Shown: positions 45,742 through 58,521, numbered from the stretch's first letter. The stretch: DNA of 64,000 bases from Liquidambar formosana (GCA_039720395.1 CM077827.1:18401822-18465821); one strand, 5' to 3'. Notes: generated from the sequence alone by a model not told the origin. Numbers and translations: made by a program.

Positions 45742-47402
45742 TGTTAGGATTATGCCCTAGAGCCAATCATAGAGATGATTGTTTAGGGATTAGGAACAAT
45801 CAATTGATTTCATTTATATATGTCACATTTATTATTGATTTAATAAAAGGGCTTATTCTATTATGTTTATATGCATCATTTATATTTACATAATATGTCC
45901 ATGGAGTTGAGTTGAGAATATGAAATTACAAAGGGTTGTAATTTTGAGACTCTAAATATATCTCTGTACTAAACTCCTAAATCATTCCTAGTTGAAGGTT
46001 CACTATGATGGACAGTAATGAACCATAGGACTAGCACTTGTTAGGTTGACTCTATAGGAGGATAGCTAGTCTCAAGCTATTTGTGTGGAGACATTACAAC
46101 CAATAAGTGGGTGCCTATTATAAGAATAGGTACACTGAATGTGACCAAAGATATGAGATAAACTGAATGGAGTTTTAACCTGCCTGTCAATCAGTTTCTC
46201 ATTGTTATAGTGGTACAAGTAATCCTTAGACCTAAGACACCATGGTTATCTTATGCATGTAGCTTTAGAAGTTTGATAACACTAAGTGCAGATCCTATTC
46301 AAGGGTCTGTAAGGGTGTTCATTGGCCCTACTGCTATGTGTGTGAAGGCATATGAGTGATCAACAAGGAATCCATCACTCTCAGGAAAAAGGGAGTGAAT
46401 GTCTCATATAGCATTCATTGAATATAACTCATTAAACCCATGGACCCATGGTAGAATGAATATGGAAAGGAGTTTTCATAAGTTCATCATTGAGTTGATA
46501 TTAATGAATGAGTATAAAGTAATTGAACTAGGGACTTGACAGACTTCCATGTCCTATTAGTTCAATTGGAGACATTGTGTTGATGGAAGGATAGAATTGT
46601 AACCTGTAAACTATAACAGAAGGGTTCTTTGTAAATGACTATTCACCTCATTAAGGAGCACACCATGAGCCATATGCTAGGTGTTACTCATGGTTAGTAG
46701 AAGCCCTAATTGATATAAATGAGTTATAATGAATTAGGGAATTGGAAGGAGCTCCAATTAGACCCTTAATGGAAAGTGTTCCATTGTGCACAACATGTGC
46801 TATTCCTACTACTTGATGATGTGAACCCAATGGGTCACACACTAATCATGCCAAGAGAGCTTGATTGTCTATGAGAGAAAGGGTATAAGTGATTAAAAAA
46901 AAGTTCTTTAAGGGGCTAATTTGTATTTGATGCAAACTAGTGGGCCAATTGTGTAATAAAGAGTAATTACACAAATTCTACTAGGGTTAGAAGTCCCCCT
47001 ATGGCCGGCCCTATGTGGAGGCTATATATAGCCTCATGTCATGTGATGATAGAATAATAATTCACTCCTCCAAGTGCTGGCCGAAATTCATTGGAGGCTC
47101 TCTCTCTCTCTCCCTCTTCTCCACCTGTAGCAACAACAAGGAAGAAGAAGGAAAGGACTTCAAGCTCTAGCTGGGTGTGGATACCGTTGGAGGCAGCACA
47201 CTTGGGCTGCTCATTCACCGCTGTCCGGAGACAAAGCTTGGAGCATAAAGGAGAAGACATTAATCAACTGTAAGTAATCCCAACTCTTTGGTAATTAAGG
47301 TTTATGTTTTTGTATTATGCATAATCAGATTCATGGGTTTGGAATCGTAGGAAAATTTTAATTCCGCCTTTGTAGTTTTCCTCCCTAGTTAGATTCCCAA
47401 CA
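45742..47402 (+). repeat. copia 5' LTR
   Basis: 1661 bp, TGTTAGG...CCCAACA, directly followed by the PBS. The TATATATAGCC near 47022 is a probable TATA box, with the CT-rich run after it (47098-47116) as the start of the transcript. Confidence 0.93.
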
Positions 47403-47403
47403 G

Positions 47404-47415
47404 TGGTATCAGAGC
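47404..47415 (+). other. copia primer binding site
   Basis: TGGTATCAGAGC, the standard plant initiator-tRNA-Met PBS, starts one base after the LTR. Confidence 0.92.
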
Positions 47416-50400
47416 CATGATTATGCCTAATGCAAACTGCATATGGGCTGGAATTTATGGTAAATTGATTGGTTAATAAATTTGGAATTTATGTTCATGC
47501 ATTAGAATGGTTTCCCTCTCATGGCCAAACCTAGGGTTTATGAAACATAGGTTAATTCTCCTTCTACTCCTCTTCTAAAATAAGTTTTAGAGCTGCTGGT
47601 TATTCAAGAGTTGAATAGGGATTGAGTTTGGAGAAGAAGAAGAACAGTTTTCATGGTAGCCATGAAAAACCGTCATCTTGTTTTGCATGCCAAAATCAGA
47701 GTTCTTCTCCAAAATTTTTGAACCATATATGGTTAGAAAGCTCTTCGAATCAGCTTTTTATGAATTTTTTACTACAGGCTGTCAGGGAAGATAGTTTTGC
47801 TCGGGAATGATGTAACAACCACAATTGTGAGTTTTTGATGGAGATCAAAGGCATGGCAATGGTTGCCACCACTTGGGTTATGTTCTAGACATGGTAGGAA
47901 AGGGTTCCCAAGCATTCGGATGCATCATAATTGGATTATGATTCTAGAACAGAAGGAAGAAGGAGAAGACCACCATGTTTGAATCTGGGTTTTAGAACCC
48001 TAGGGTTCTTGCTACTGTTATGATCAAATACTTCTGTAAAATTGATGAATAATCATTATAGGATGATGATATATGATCTATAGATCATATTCTTTAATAA
48101 TCAAAGGAGTCTTGATGCATAAAGAGTCAAAAAGTTTGATTTCTTGGAAGAACACAGCAGGCTGTTTTTCTGCAGAAAGTCATCAATGGAGTTTTGTTCA
48201 TATTTTGAGCTAGGGAACTCCAAATTTCATGAAACCAATTTTATTAGTTTCCTAAGACATGTAGGATACTAGGAAAAATAATTTGGTAGTCTGAATTAAT
48301 CATCTTGTTGGGTTTTAAATCAATTTGTGACAAGGGACAGTATGCTGTCAAATTCTGGACAGCCTACTGTTCTTGAATTGTTTAGAACAATTGGGGATGA
48401 TTTGATCATCCAAACCACTTCAATTAGCTTATTAATTCATGTAGGGACATGATACAAAAGCTGTTTTTGATGGTGGAGTCGAATTGATTAAGTTTTAGAA
48501 ACTTTTGTGACCTTGGAGGTCCTCCTATAGTGTTGCCAGCACTGGGTTCTTGAAACCGTAATGTTCTTTGAAGAAGACAGCCCTCTTGGCCACCCCACAC
48601 ATGTCCATGGGCTTGGCCCACACCGTAGCTCGAGTCCCCCTTTGCTAGCCATGGCCTCCTACAGCCTGGCCAAGCCATGGCAGCTTTGCCTAGCCATGGC
48701 AGCCCACTAAGGTGGCGGCAGCCTTAGGGTTTATGATGAAACCCTAATTCCTATTAATGACAAAACCCTAATTCATTAATTGCATTAATTGAACCCTAAT
48801 TAGGCTATTGATTACCTTAATTAAAGTGTTTAATGATTGGTCATTAAATGACCAATCATGGTTATTAATTATTAGGGCAAAATTAATTGCATTTATGATG
48901 TCTAGGGTTTAGGGTTTAGGAAACCCTAATTCGTATTAATTAAACCCTAATTCTATTAATGCATTAATTAATAACTAAACCTAGGAATTAATGTGTCTAA
49001 CCTAGGGTTAAATGATTGGTCATTAATGACCAATCATGATCATTAAAGGTTTAGTAATTAATCATTGGCATTTAATAGGTTTAACGTTTAGGGTTTTTAG
49101 AAACCCTAATTAGTGCATATTAATTAGTGTAATTAATATCCTAGGTGGCATTAATTAAACCCTAATCCTAATCATTAATACCGTATAAACCTAGGGTTTA
49201 AATGATTGGTCATTAATTAACCAATCATGAGGCATTTAATGCATTAGGGTTACATTTAGGGTTTAAAGTTAATGCACTTAGGGTTTAGGGTTTTAGGAAA
49301 CCCTAATGCACTAATTAATTAATAAAATGATTTTATTTAATTCCGAAATTGATTATTTAATTAATGGTGATTAATTTTATAATGTTTTAAATAGTTTAAA
49401 ACACAATTTAGGATAAAATTAAAATCTGGAATTTTTAATTAAATGAAATTGTTTTGTTTAATTAAAGAGACCCTAATATTTGATATTAGAGTTTAATTAG
49501 GGGACTTTATATATTTCAATTAATTTGATTAATTGAAAATTAAATGTCTTAAATGTTAAGACTTAATTAATTCTGAAAATTATACATATCCTAATAAGAT
49601 TAGGACACATTAATGAGATTAATGAAAACCAATCAATAGAGTTACCATAAATGCCCATATGTTTATTGCTTACAATTATTTCCTTTATTATGCAATGTGA
49701 TTGTATGGTTATGGATGGATGATGATTATGGACTATACCTTTAAACCAATTGTGATTGGCCGTCTTATGAATGGGTTGTATTATTTTCAAGAGTTGTAAT
49801 TTAATTATGGTGATGTATCATTTATTTGGGGCTTGCATGCCACCTTCTTCTCTCTCTCTCTATCATTCTCTTATGTACCCCACATTCCCCTTATGTATCC
49901 CTTTCTTTAAATTATGTAAATGTTATGTAATCGAGAGCGCACTAAGGAGCATGGTGGAGCCCAACAAGCCTATGGTAGAGACCATCAAGCTAATGGAGGA
50001 GATTGAAGGACTTGAAAGCTTGGAGAAGATTTTCAAGAGTGCATGTTATGTTTTGAATGAATGTTTTACGATCACCTACACCCACCTTAGACCTTGGATT
50101 CAATTCATTGGCTTGGATTGAATCTTCTTAAAGTCCATAATCATTATAGTGGGAGCTTTTAATGAGATTAATAGAGATAGCTCCAAATCCAAAGATCGTT
50201 ATATGTCACCTTATTGGGACTAATATCGATGATTGGATTATATATAATGTTGTTATATATATTTATTTAAATGCATGAGATGCATGTTAGATTAGTTATT
50301 TTGATGAGACCCTTAAAACCCCTCTCTTTTAATATTAAGTTGGAAATGGACAATACATTAGGGAATGGATTCTTCATTGCCTTCTATCATTATAGGATCA

Positions 50401-50899
50401 TCTAACGTCCCTTAATGTGGGTATTTGGCTGCAGACATGTAGGAGCTACTCATATTAAAGGCATTACTTGAAACTATCACATATAAAGATATCATGGGGT
50501 GCCTAAGGTGGTATATACCAAGAAACTAACATGTGAGGTATATATTTGGTGAAACATACATGTGTGAATGATGGGTTTAACTTAACTAGGGAAGTATTCC
50601 AAGAAACTAACATGTGAGGAGTATATACCCTAGAGGCAGAATGATTGGAATTTGCTTATGAAGCAATAGACAAAGAGTTGTCTTCTTACTGTGGGTTAGA
50701 AGTCAAGAAACTAACATGTGAAGCTTCTAGGTCACAGTGGGACCCCAATCCCCAATAGGAATAAGATTCCCGAATTCTATTAGAGGGTGTATGGAATTTG
50801 ATAAAATAGTGGGAGGTACCATATGATTAAAGACCCGATCATCATGGATAAAAATGAAATCTAATTCTCTATTTTAATTTTTATATGTAGTTCATTGAA
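47416..50899 (+). other. Long copia leader with repeats
   Basis: No convincing coding frame over 3.5 kb. It contains an AT-rich zone (48725-49320) with many CCCTAAT/TTAGGGTTT motifs and three palindrome-centred repeats, plus three copies of CAAGAAACTAACATGTGAGG or a near variant at 50519-50538, 50600-50619 and 50704-50723. An open frame at 49771-50121 is of unknown meaning. Confidence 0.6.
48720..49320. repeat. Three ~180-190-bp repeats with central palindromes
   Basis: Palindromes built from ATGATTGGTCATTAA and its complement lie at 48833-48859, 49012-49037 and 49202-49228. Each is preceded by TTAGGGTTT / AAACCCTAATT blocks and CCTAGG motifs. Copies are diverged but clearly aligned. Confidence 0.75.
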
Positions 50900-51448
50900 A
50901 TGGCTCATCTCAACCCATTATCCAAAATATTGGACACCAATCGTTTGACTGGACCAAATTGTCTTGATTGGCTTAGGAATCTAAAAATTGTTTTGGATTC
51001 CAAGAATCTTACCTATGCACTTCATAATCAACTTCCCATTGCTCCTGTTAAGGCTACAACTCAGCAAGAGAAAGACGCTTATCAGAAGCGCATGGACGAC
51101 GATCTCATGGCAAGGTGCTATATGATGGTATTTATGAGTCTCGAGCTTAAGAAGCAACACGAGTCCATGGGAAGTGCTTACGAGATTTTTCTCAACATAC
51201 AAAAGTTGTATGGGAAAGAATTCTTACTTGAATTTAATGAAGCTGCTACTTCCAAGTCTAAGCTCAAGCCCAAGGGCAAGGGCATAGCCAAGGGTAAGAG
51301 TACTCGAAGGAAGAAGAAAGGTAACAACAAGGCCAAAGGAACCTGTTTTCACTGCGACAAGGATGGGCACTGGAAATGTAACTGTTGGGAGTATCTGGAT
51401 ACTCTAAAGAACCAACCTTTGGAAGGTATGGATCATGCTCTAAACTAA
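50900..51448 (+). CDS. copia gag, internally shortened
   Basis: 182 residues against the 250-350 typical for copia gag. The start resembles plant copia gag (NRLTGPNCLDWLRNLKIVL), then the reading jumps from ...IQKLYGKE to a lysine-rich stretch (about residues 115-150) and a CCHC zinc knuckle, CFHCDKDGHWKCNC (about 149-162). The middle of the capsid region is missing, so particle assembly is doubtful. It is followed by protease remnants in another frame. Confidence 0.85.
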   Translation: MAHLNPLSKILDTNRLTGPNCLDWLRNLKIVLDSKNLTYALHNQLPIAPVKATTQQEKDAYQKRMDDDLMARCYMMVFMSLELKKQHESMGSAYEIFLNIQKLYGKEFLLEFNEAATSKSKLKPKGKGIAKGKSTRRKKKGNNKAKGTCFHCDKDGHWKCNCWEYLDTLKNQPLEGMDHALN

Positions 51449-53500
51449 ATGTTAGTTCTGCTTCCACTTGGGTACTTAATTCTAATGCGAATTGTGATTC
51501 CATGCAGAATCTAGTGGGAAGCAGAAGACAAAGTAAAGGCAGATCAACTTTACAAATGGGGAATGGAGCAAACGTTGCTGCATTAGCTGTGGGGCTTGTT
51601 GCTTGACTCTACCTAATAGAGTAGTTTAGAAATAATAGTTGGCTATCTTTACATTCCAGAAGTTATTAGAAACATTAATTTTATTTCAGTTTTATCTAAA
51701 CGAGGTTTTAGTTTGATTTAATAAATGTTTTCTATTAAATGAAGAGTTCATTACTTTTGGAGTTTATGTGGATGGCCTTTATTTTCTAAACTTTATTGTA
51801 AATATGAATCGCAATGGAGTATGATAGTTCTAAATTGAATGCTAATAAACCTAGGAGAACAAGATATACATAATGATGTATGTAGAAGTTTCTCTTACTT
51901 TACAACCTTTACCAATGATTCATTCTAGGTTTGGGTGTGTATACTTAATGAAGTACAAGTCTGAAATATTTGAAAGGTTCAAAGAATTCAGATATGAAGT
52001 AGAGAAACAAACTGGTAAAAGTATTAAAACTCTTCGATTGGATCAAGGAGGCAAATATTTAACCGGTTAATTTTCAGATCAACTTGTTCAAACGGGCATT
52101 CAATCACAATGGACACCTCTTGGAACACCATAACTTAATGGTGTGTCAGAAAGGAGGAATAGAACCTTATTGGATATGGTTAGGTCCATGATAAGTTACA
52201 ATAACCTAATATTATCCTTGTTAGGATATGCCCTAGAAATTGCCACGTACCTGTAAAATAGAGTTTAAACCAAGGCCGTCCCTAAACACATATGAGATAT
52301 GGAAAGGGAAGCACCAAACCTTAAGCATGTTAAGGTATGGGGTTGCACTACATATGTCGAGACATATAATGCAACAAAATTGGAAATCAAGATAACTTAA
52401 ATTTAGGTTTATGTATTATCCTAAAAGGAGTTTAGGATATCATATCTATCATCCTAATGAACAAAAGTGTTTGTTAGTAATTTTGCAATCTTTCCTGAAA
52501 AAGAGTTTATTCAAGAAGGAGGCAATAACAGGAAAATAGAACTCAAAGAGTTGTCTAATGAGACACAAACCAACAATGATGCAACCTCTGTCCTTGTTGA
52601 GACAGAACCCATTATTTTTACCATGATTGTAAAAAGGGTTAGTGGGAGTACGATCACACTTATGGTCCTATATGTGAATGACGTTCTACTTATTAGGGAA
52701 TAATGTAGAGACGTTGTCAAAAGTGAAAAAATTAGTTTTTCACAAAGTTTCTCCACAAAAGATTTGGAAGAAGCATCCTATATTCTAGGAATAGAGGTCT
52801 ATAGAGATAGATCTTAAAGGATGCTAAGTCTTTCCCAATCGATGTACGTAGACAAGATTTTGAATAGGTTCAAAATACATGATTTCAGGAGAAGTCTAAT
52901 TCCTGTCAGACATGAAATCAAGTTGTCTAAAAGCATATGCCATGATGTGTACATTACCAGATATCAGTTTTGTTGTAAATGTTACGAGCAGATATCGAGT
53001 AGACCCAGATAAGGTATACTGGGAAGCAGTCAAGGCTATCCTTAAGTACTTGAGAAGAACTAAAGGACCAATGCGTTGTCTATGGAGAAAGAAACTTGGA
53101 AATGGTTGGTATAGCGGATTCAGATTTTCAATCTGACGATAATGATAGGAGATCAACATCGAGGTATGTTCTCACCATAAATGGTGGAGCTGTAAATTTG
53201 AGCGCATTGCTACATGTTTGGATGAGCAAGTTCATTGCAGAACTAGAAGTGGTTCTTGACATTGAGAAGCCCTACTATTGTTTTTGTGACAACAATGGGG
53301 CTATTGCTCAAGACTAGGATCCATGGTCTCATCAAAAGTCCAAACTTTAAGCGGCGATTCTAAGTGATTAGAGAGATCATTGGAAGAGATGACATATACA
53401 TATAGAAGTTTAATACAACAAAGAATAAAGAAGACCCCTTCACTAAGGCTATGACCCAACTGTATTGGATCACCACCGACAGGATATGGGTATGAGATAC
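51449..53500 (+). pseudogene. copia pol remnants (protease, integrase, RT, RNase H)
   Basis: Pieces in different frames and full of stops. Protease: 51455-51605, where the usual WVLDTGC is WVLNSNA, so the catalytic aspartate is gone. Integrase: 51900-52250, with LMKYKSEIFERFKEF and, after a stop, NGVSERRNRTLLDMVRSM. RT: 52610-52900, with MVLYVNDVLLI in place of LYVDDILL. RNase H: 53090-53320, with ADSDFQSDDNDRRSTSRYV and a degenerate AELEVV. Large parts of RT are absent. Confidence 0.85.
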
Positions 53501-53520
53501 ATGGTGGATTGGCTATAGTG

Positions 53521-53531
53521 CAAGTGGGAGA
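53521..53531 (+). other. copia polypurine tract
   Basis: CAAGTGGGAGA directly before the 3' LTR, the usual plant copia form. Confidence 0.8.
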
Positions 53532-53532
53532 T

Positions 53533-55221
53533 TGTTAGGATTATGCCCTAGAGCCAATCATAGAGATGATTGTTTAGGGATTAGGAACAATCAATTGATT
53601 TCATTTATATATGTCACATTTATTATTGATTTAATAAAAGGGCTTATTCTATTATGTTTATATGCATCATTTATATTTACATCATATGTCCATGGAGTTA
53701 GGGTTGAGAATATGAAATTACAAAGGGTTGTAATTTTGAGACTCTAAATATATCTCTGTACTAAACTCCTAAATCATTCCTAGTTGAAGGTTCACTATGA
53801 TGGATAGTAATGAACCACAGAACTAGCACTTGTTAGGTTGACTCTATAGGAGGATAGCTAGTCTCAAGCTATTTGTGTGGAGACACTACAACCAACAAGT
53901 GGATGCCTATTATAAGAATAGGTACACTGAATGTGACCAAAGATATGAGATAAACTTAATGGAGTTTTAACCTGCCTGTCAATCAGTTTCTCATTGTTAT
54001 AGTGGTACAAGTAATCCTTAGACCTAAGACACCATGGTTGTCTTATGCATGTAGCTTTAGAAGTTTGATAACACTAAGTGCAGATCCTATTCAGGGGTCT
54101 GTAAGGGTGTTCATTGGCCCTACTGCTATGTGTGTGAAGGCATGTGAGTGATCAACAAGGAATCCATCACTCTCAGGAAAAAGGGAGTGAATGTCTCATA
54201 TAGCATTCATTGAATATAATTCATTAAACCCATGGGCCCATGGTAGAATGAATATGGAAAGGAGTTTCAATAAGTTCATCATTGAGTTGATATTAATGAA
54301 TGAGTATAAAGTAATTGAACTAGGGACTTGACAGACTTCCATGTCCTATTAGTTCAATTGGAGACATTGTGTTGATGGAAGGATGGAATTGTAACCTATA
54401 AACTATAACAGAAGGGTTCTTTGTAAATGACTATTCACCTCATTAAGGAGCACACCATGAGCCATATGCTAGGTGTTACTCATGGTTAGTAGAAGCCCTA
54501 ATTGATATAAATGAGTTATAATGAATTAGGGAATTGGAAGGAGCTCCAATTAGACCTTTAATGGAAAGTGTTCCATTGTGCACAACATGTGCTATTCCTA
54601 CTACTTGATGATGTGAACCCAATGGGTCACACACTGATCATGCTAAGAGAGCTTGATTGTCTATGAGAGAAAGGGTATAAGTGATTAAAGAAAAGTTCTT
54701 TAAGGGGCTAATTTGTATTTGATGCAAACTAGTGGGCCAATTGTGTAATGAAGAGTAATTACACAAATTCCACTAGGGTTAGAAGTCCCCCTATGGCCGG
54801 CCCTATGTGGAGGCTATATATAGCCTCATGTCATGTGATGACAGAATAATAATTCACTCCTCCAAGTGCTAGCCGAAATTCATTGGAGGCTCTCTCTCTC
54901 TCTCCCTCTTCTCCACCTCTAGCAACAATAAGGAAGAAGAAGGAAAGGACTTCAAGCTCTAGCTAGGTGTGGATACCATTGGAGGCAGCACACTTGGGCT
55001 GCTCATTCACCGCTGTCCGGAAACAAAGCTTGGACCAAAAAGGAGAAGACAAAGCTTGGAGCATAAAGGAGAAGACATTATCAACTGTAAGTAATCCCAA
55101 CTCTCTTGGTAGTTAGGGTTTATGTTTTTGTATTATACATAATCAGATTCATGGGTTTAGGAATCGTAGGAAAATTTTAATTCCACCTTTGTAGTTTTTC
55201 TCCCTAGTTAGATTCCCAAGA
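53533..55221 (+). repeat. copia 3' LTR
   Basis: 1689 bp and nearly identical by eye to the 5' LTR, so insertion is fairly recent relative to the decay of pol. It has an extra copy of an ACAAAGCTTGGA...GGAGAAGAC unit near 55022-55075, and ends CCCAAGA instead of CCCAACA. Confidence 0.93.
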
Positions 55222-56180
55222 GGGACAACCCTAATTGACGTGGAAAAGGGTTATGATGATTAGATAGGTTTGAACAAATTGATTAGGTTCGGTTCAAGGG
55301 CGCCTCAAGTAGTATAAACATGCAAGCATACTTAGAATAATTGAGGCAATCGCCACTAATCAAAGGTTTTGAGGACGTGACTAGTTATCCTAAGGTTCTT
55401 TTAAAAATGAGTCCATTTGAGTTCCATTAGAAAATTAGCCTATTTGAGGTCTATTTGAAAATTAGTCCATTTGAGGTCTATTAGAAAAATTAGTCCATTT
55501 GAGGTCTATTTGAAAATTTGGCCCATTTGAGGTCTATTAGAAAAATTAGTCCATTTGAGGTCTATTTGAAAATTTGGCCCATTTGAGGTCTATTTGAAAA
55601 ATGAATGACTCCTAGAGGTCTACGTGACTAGAGATTAAGGGTATGGGGGTTCAGTTATGAGTGGGGAAGGTGTTAGGCACCCCATGTTGCCCGTTGGCAT
55701 CCAATAGTTCCTAGTTTTGGCAATATTTATGCTTGAATCCCCTATTGATATTATTAATTTCCTACAATGCCAAATTGATATGAAATACCCCTTTAGAAGG
55801 AAGATAAATTGATTGGTAATTTTGAAAGGAAGTAGTTTAGAAAATCCTTTAAAGGCATTGGATTAAAAATCAAGTAGAAGAGAGCTTTGGAAAAATGTGC
55901 CTTCAAAGTTTATTTGAAAAATTACACATGAAGGACTTTTGAAAAAGACCACAATTTCGCCTTCCTTCTTGGGAGTGAACATTCCATATTAAATTGGTTT
56001 ACTCCCAATAGAACATTCCTATTCTTAGTGGTAAGAATTGAATTTGAAATTATGGAAATGGGAATGATATGATTCCATTTTCAATAAATTATTTTCAAAT
56101 GTGTTCCTATCATAAACTTAAGGGAGTTTGAAGCTTTGAAAATTCTTGGGAATGGATTGAAATAAGACTTTGGGAAATAT
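55222..56180 (+). repeat. Old LTR-like DNA with 33-bp tandem repeats
   Basis: Host DNA of the copia insertion. 55410-55605 has about seven copies of a 29-34-bp unit, CATTTGAGGTCTATT followed by TGAAAATT or AGAAAAATT. Sequence near 55660-55690 (GGGGAAGGTGTTAGGCACCC) is typical of Tat/Ogre-type elements, so this is probably a relic of such an LTR or leader. Confidence 0.5.
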
Positions 56181-56182
56181 CA

Positions 56183-57290
56183 ATGGTAGAAAATAAAGAA
56201 TGGGAAGGAAGTGGTGAGGGTAAGAGAGACCATTTGGTTTGGTGGGAGGTTGTTTCTAGGTCTAAATCTAGTGGGGGGTTGGCGTTGGGGAATATTTTGG
56301 AGAGAAATGTTGCTCTTACCAACAAGTGGTTATGGAGATTTCCTATTGAGAGAGGTTCTTTCTGGTATAATATTATTAAGAGTAAATATGGTTTGCATGC
56401 TAATGGTTAGGATGCTCATCCTTGTCCTGGGGCTTCTGCTAGAAGTCCTTGGAAATTCATTGCTTAGGGTTTGGAGTGATTTTTGGAGTTTACTTCATTA
56501 TCTGTGGGTGATAGGAAATTGGTGAGGTTTTGGGAAGACCATTGGAGAGGTGATGCTCCTTTTTGTTCTTTATTTCCTCGTCTTTATAGGCTGTCATTGG
56601 CTCATATATAATGCTACCATTGCTTTTTTATATTCTTTGGAGTCTAATTCTTTCGATTGGAACTTCAATTTCTTTCGGAATCTTAATAATAGGGAGAGTT
56701 TAGAGTTGGCTTCATTATTATTGTTGTTGGATGGCTTCCTTTTGAGAAAAGGTATTTTGGATAGACGGGTTTGGTCAGTTCATTCTTCTGGAAGTTTTTC
56801 TTGCAAGTCCTATTTTGAATTGTTGATTGACTCTCATACTTTATCTGTCTCTTTTCTTTTTGATATGATTTGGAAAGCCAAAGTGCCCTTTAAAGTTAAA
56901 TTTTTTGCTTGGACTTTAGTTCGCAAGAGAATAAATACTAATGACAGGTTTCAGAGGAGGAAGCCATTTCTTATGGTGAATCCTCAATGGTGTATTTATT
57001 ATGTGTAAGCAAGCAGCAGAGTCTATGGATCATCTTTTTTACATTGTCCTGTGGCTTTTCAGTTATGGCTGCATATCTTTGGATGGGGTGGTGAGTTGTG
57101 GGTGATGCCTCAAGGTATTGGTGAATTATTTCTTATTGATTTTTGGGGTCTTGGGAGAAATAAGAAGGCAAAGCTGCTATGGATATGTGCTTTCTTTGTT
57201 GTGATTTGGATGGTTTGGATTGAGAGAAATGCAAGGATTTTCATTGGTTCATTTTCTCTTCATGGTTTAGGTTGTTTTCTTATTAATTGA
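56183..57290 (+). pseudogene. LINE ORF2 C-terminal fragment (zf-RVT region)
   Basis: Plus-strand relic of the region after the LINE reverse transcriptase: HLVWWEVVSRSKSSGGLALGN, LTNKWLWRFPIERGSFW, then RFWEDHWRGDAPFC, then VWSVHSSGSFSCKSYFE, KVPFKVKFFAWTLVRKRINT and a FLHCPVAFQLW segment, ending near WIERNARIF. Stops (near 56408, 56465, 56473) and at least two frameshifts break it. No poly-A tail is seen. Confidence 0.85.
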
Positions 57291-57379
57291 TGTGTTTAGG
57301 TCGTTTTCTCTTCATGGTTCAATTATATGCATGATTTTAAGCATCTTTTGTATAGGACACTTTCTGTGTAAGCTTCATT

Positions 57380-58521
57380 TTCATTGGTGTATGAATGATT
57401 ATTCTTTTAGAGGATAATTATCATCCTTAGAGGGTGATGTTGTGCATAGGTGCTTTCTGGAGTGTGTTTAAATGCGTCATGAGTTTCTTTGCATTCTTAG
57501 GTATACATTTTATGTAGGATATGTGAAGAAATCATTCATGCTAAGTGATTTCTACGTGAAATTATCTCAGGATAGTTTTACTTAAAAAAGCTTGCCGTAA
57601 GGATGATTATTTCACATTCTTACATAAAATACTTATCTAATGCATCATGTTAGATTTTATTTTCATGTTTTGGATTTTTATATGATATTTTCATCATAAT
57701 AATTCTTATTTGGTATATTTTTGATATTTTTATGCATGTTAGGATATTTAGGGCATATAGGAGCATATTAGGGTTTTGCTTTTCTTTTGATTTTTGTTCT
57801 TTGCATGAGTATTAGGTCATTTTAAGCATGTTTAGTATTCTGTCTAGATTTGATTTAGTCTTTCTAATGATGATTTGAGCATGAATATGGTTGGTTTGAG
57901 CATAATAATTGCCCTATAGCATACATGAGGTGATTAATTGATGATTTCTCAATGTTTTGAGATATTTACCATATAGTAAGTGATTAATGGTGAGTTCTAT
58001 TATGAATTATTCTCTTCTCCCTCCCATGGGTTATTCCTTTTGCTTTGAATTATAACTCTTAAGTTTCCTACTTTAATAAAACTTCTTATTGAATAAGAGT
58101 ACTATCTCTTCTCAAATTCTATCTTTTCTCAAATTCCTTTTCTAGAAATTTTTTTCTTTTAAACTCTTCTTTTTCTTCAAAAGGAAACTTAGGGTTTATA
58201 GTTCATTGTAAAGGGAGTAACCCCTTCTCAATCGAACTACGTGGATTTTGATCCTTACATCTTTGCATATGGGGTACGTAGGCGCTCATTTAATGTTCAA
58301 GTCCGCTCTTAGGATACAAAGTATCCTAGGTTTTCTTTTTCTTTTTATTCTTTTATTCTTTATCTCTCTCTACTGCTTTCCATATCTCTCTTATTTATTC
58401 ATGGATGTTTATGATGCTTTATGGATGTTTATGAATACATGGATGGTTTATGGATGATTTTTTACATATGCATGGTGACTAATTAGGAAGCGATTGAAAT
58501 AGCCCATATAAATTAAGAAAC
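57380..58521 (+). repeat. Degenerate Tat-like LTR relic
   Basis: Aligns by eye with about 1590-2700 of the 5' LTR: GGATAATTATC, TTTTATGTAGGATATGTG, ACGTGAAATTATC, AAAGCTTGCCGTA, then GAACTACGTGGA and GGTACGTAGGCGCTC. The structured motifs stand out as the best preserved parts. It is cut by a CACTA terminus at 58522. Confidence 0.75.
58234..58325 (+). other. Candidate nested-pseudoknot motif in LTR relic
   Basis: P1 CTACGT 58237-58242 / ACGTAG 58276-58281 is kept. P2 is GGATTT 58243-58248 / AAGTCC 58299-58304, still paired through one T.G. P3 is CCTTACAT 58253-58260 / ATATGGGG 58267-58274, paired with wobbles and one mismatch. The P4 position has the different but still self-complementary CATTTAATG. 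The following AGGATAC...GTATCCTA hairpin is present. Confidence 0.5.

Larger units (their letters stand above)
45742..55221 (+). mobile_element. Ty1/copia retrotransposon, degenerate
   Basis: 9480 bp flanked by GGGAC at 45737-45741 and 55222-55226. LTRs start TGTTAGGATTATGCCC; the PBS at 47404 matches initiator tRNA-Met; the PPT is AAGTGGGAGA before 53533. The internal region has an unusually long leader (about 3.5 kb), a shortened gag and a pol reduced to fragments in several frames. It must have depended on other copies for movement or has decayed since. Confidence 0.93.

Noticed and set aside
48720..49320. Interstitial telomere array
   Set aside because: The CCCTAA-like motifs are scattered among AT-rich spacers, not in head-to-tail tandem, and lie inside a copia leader.
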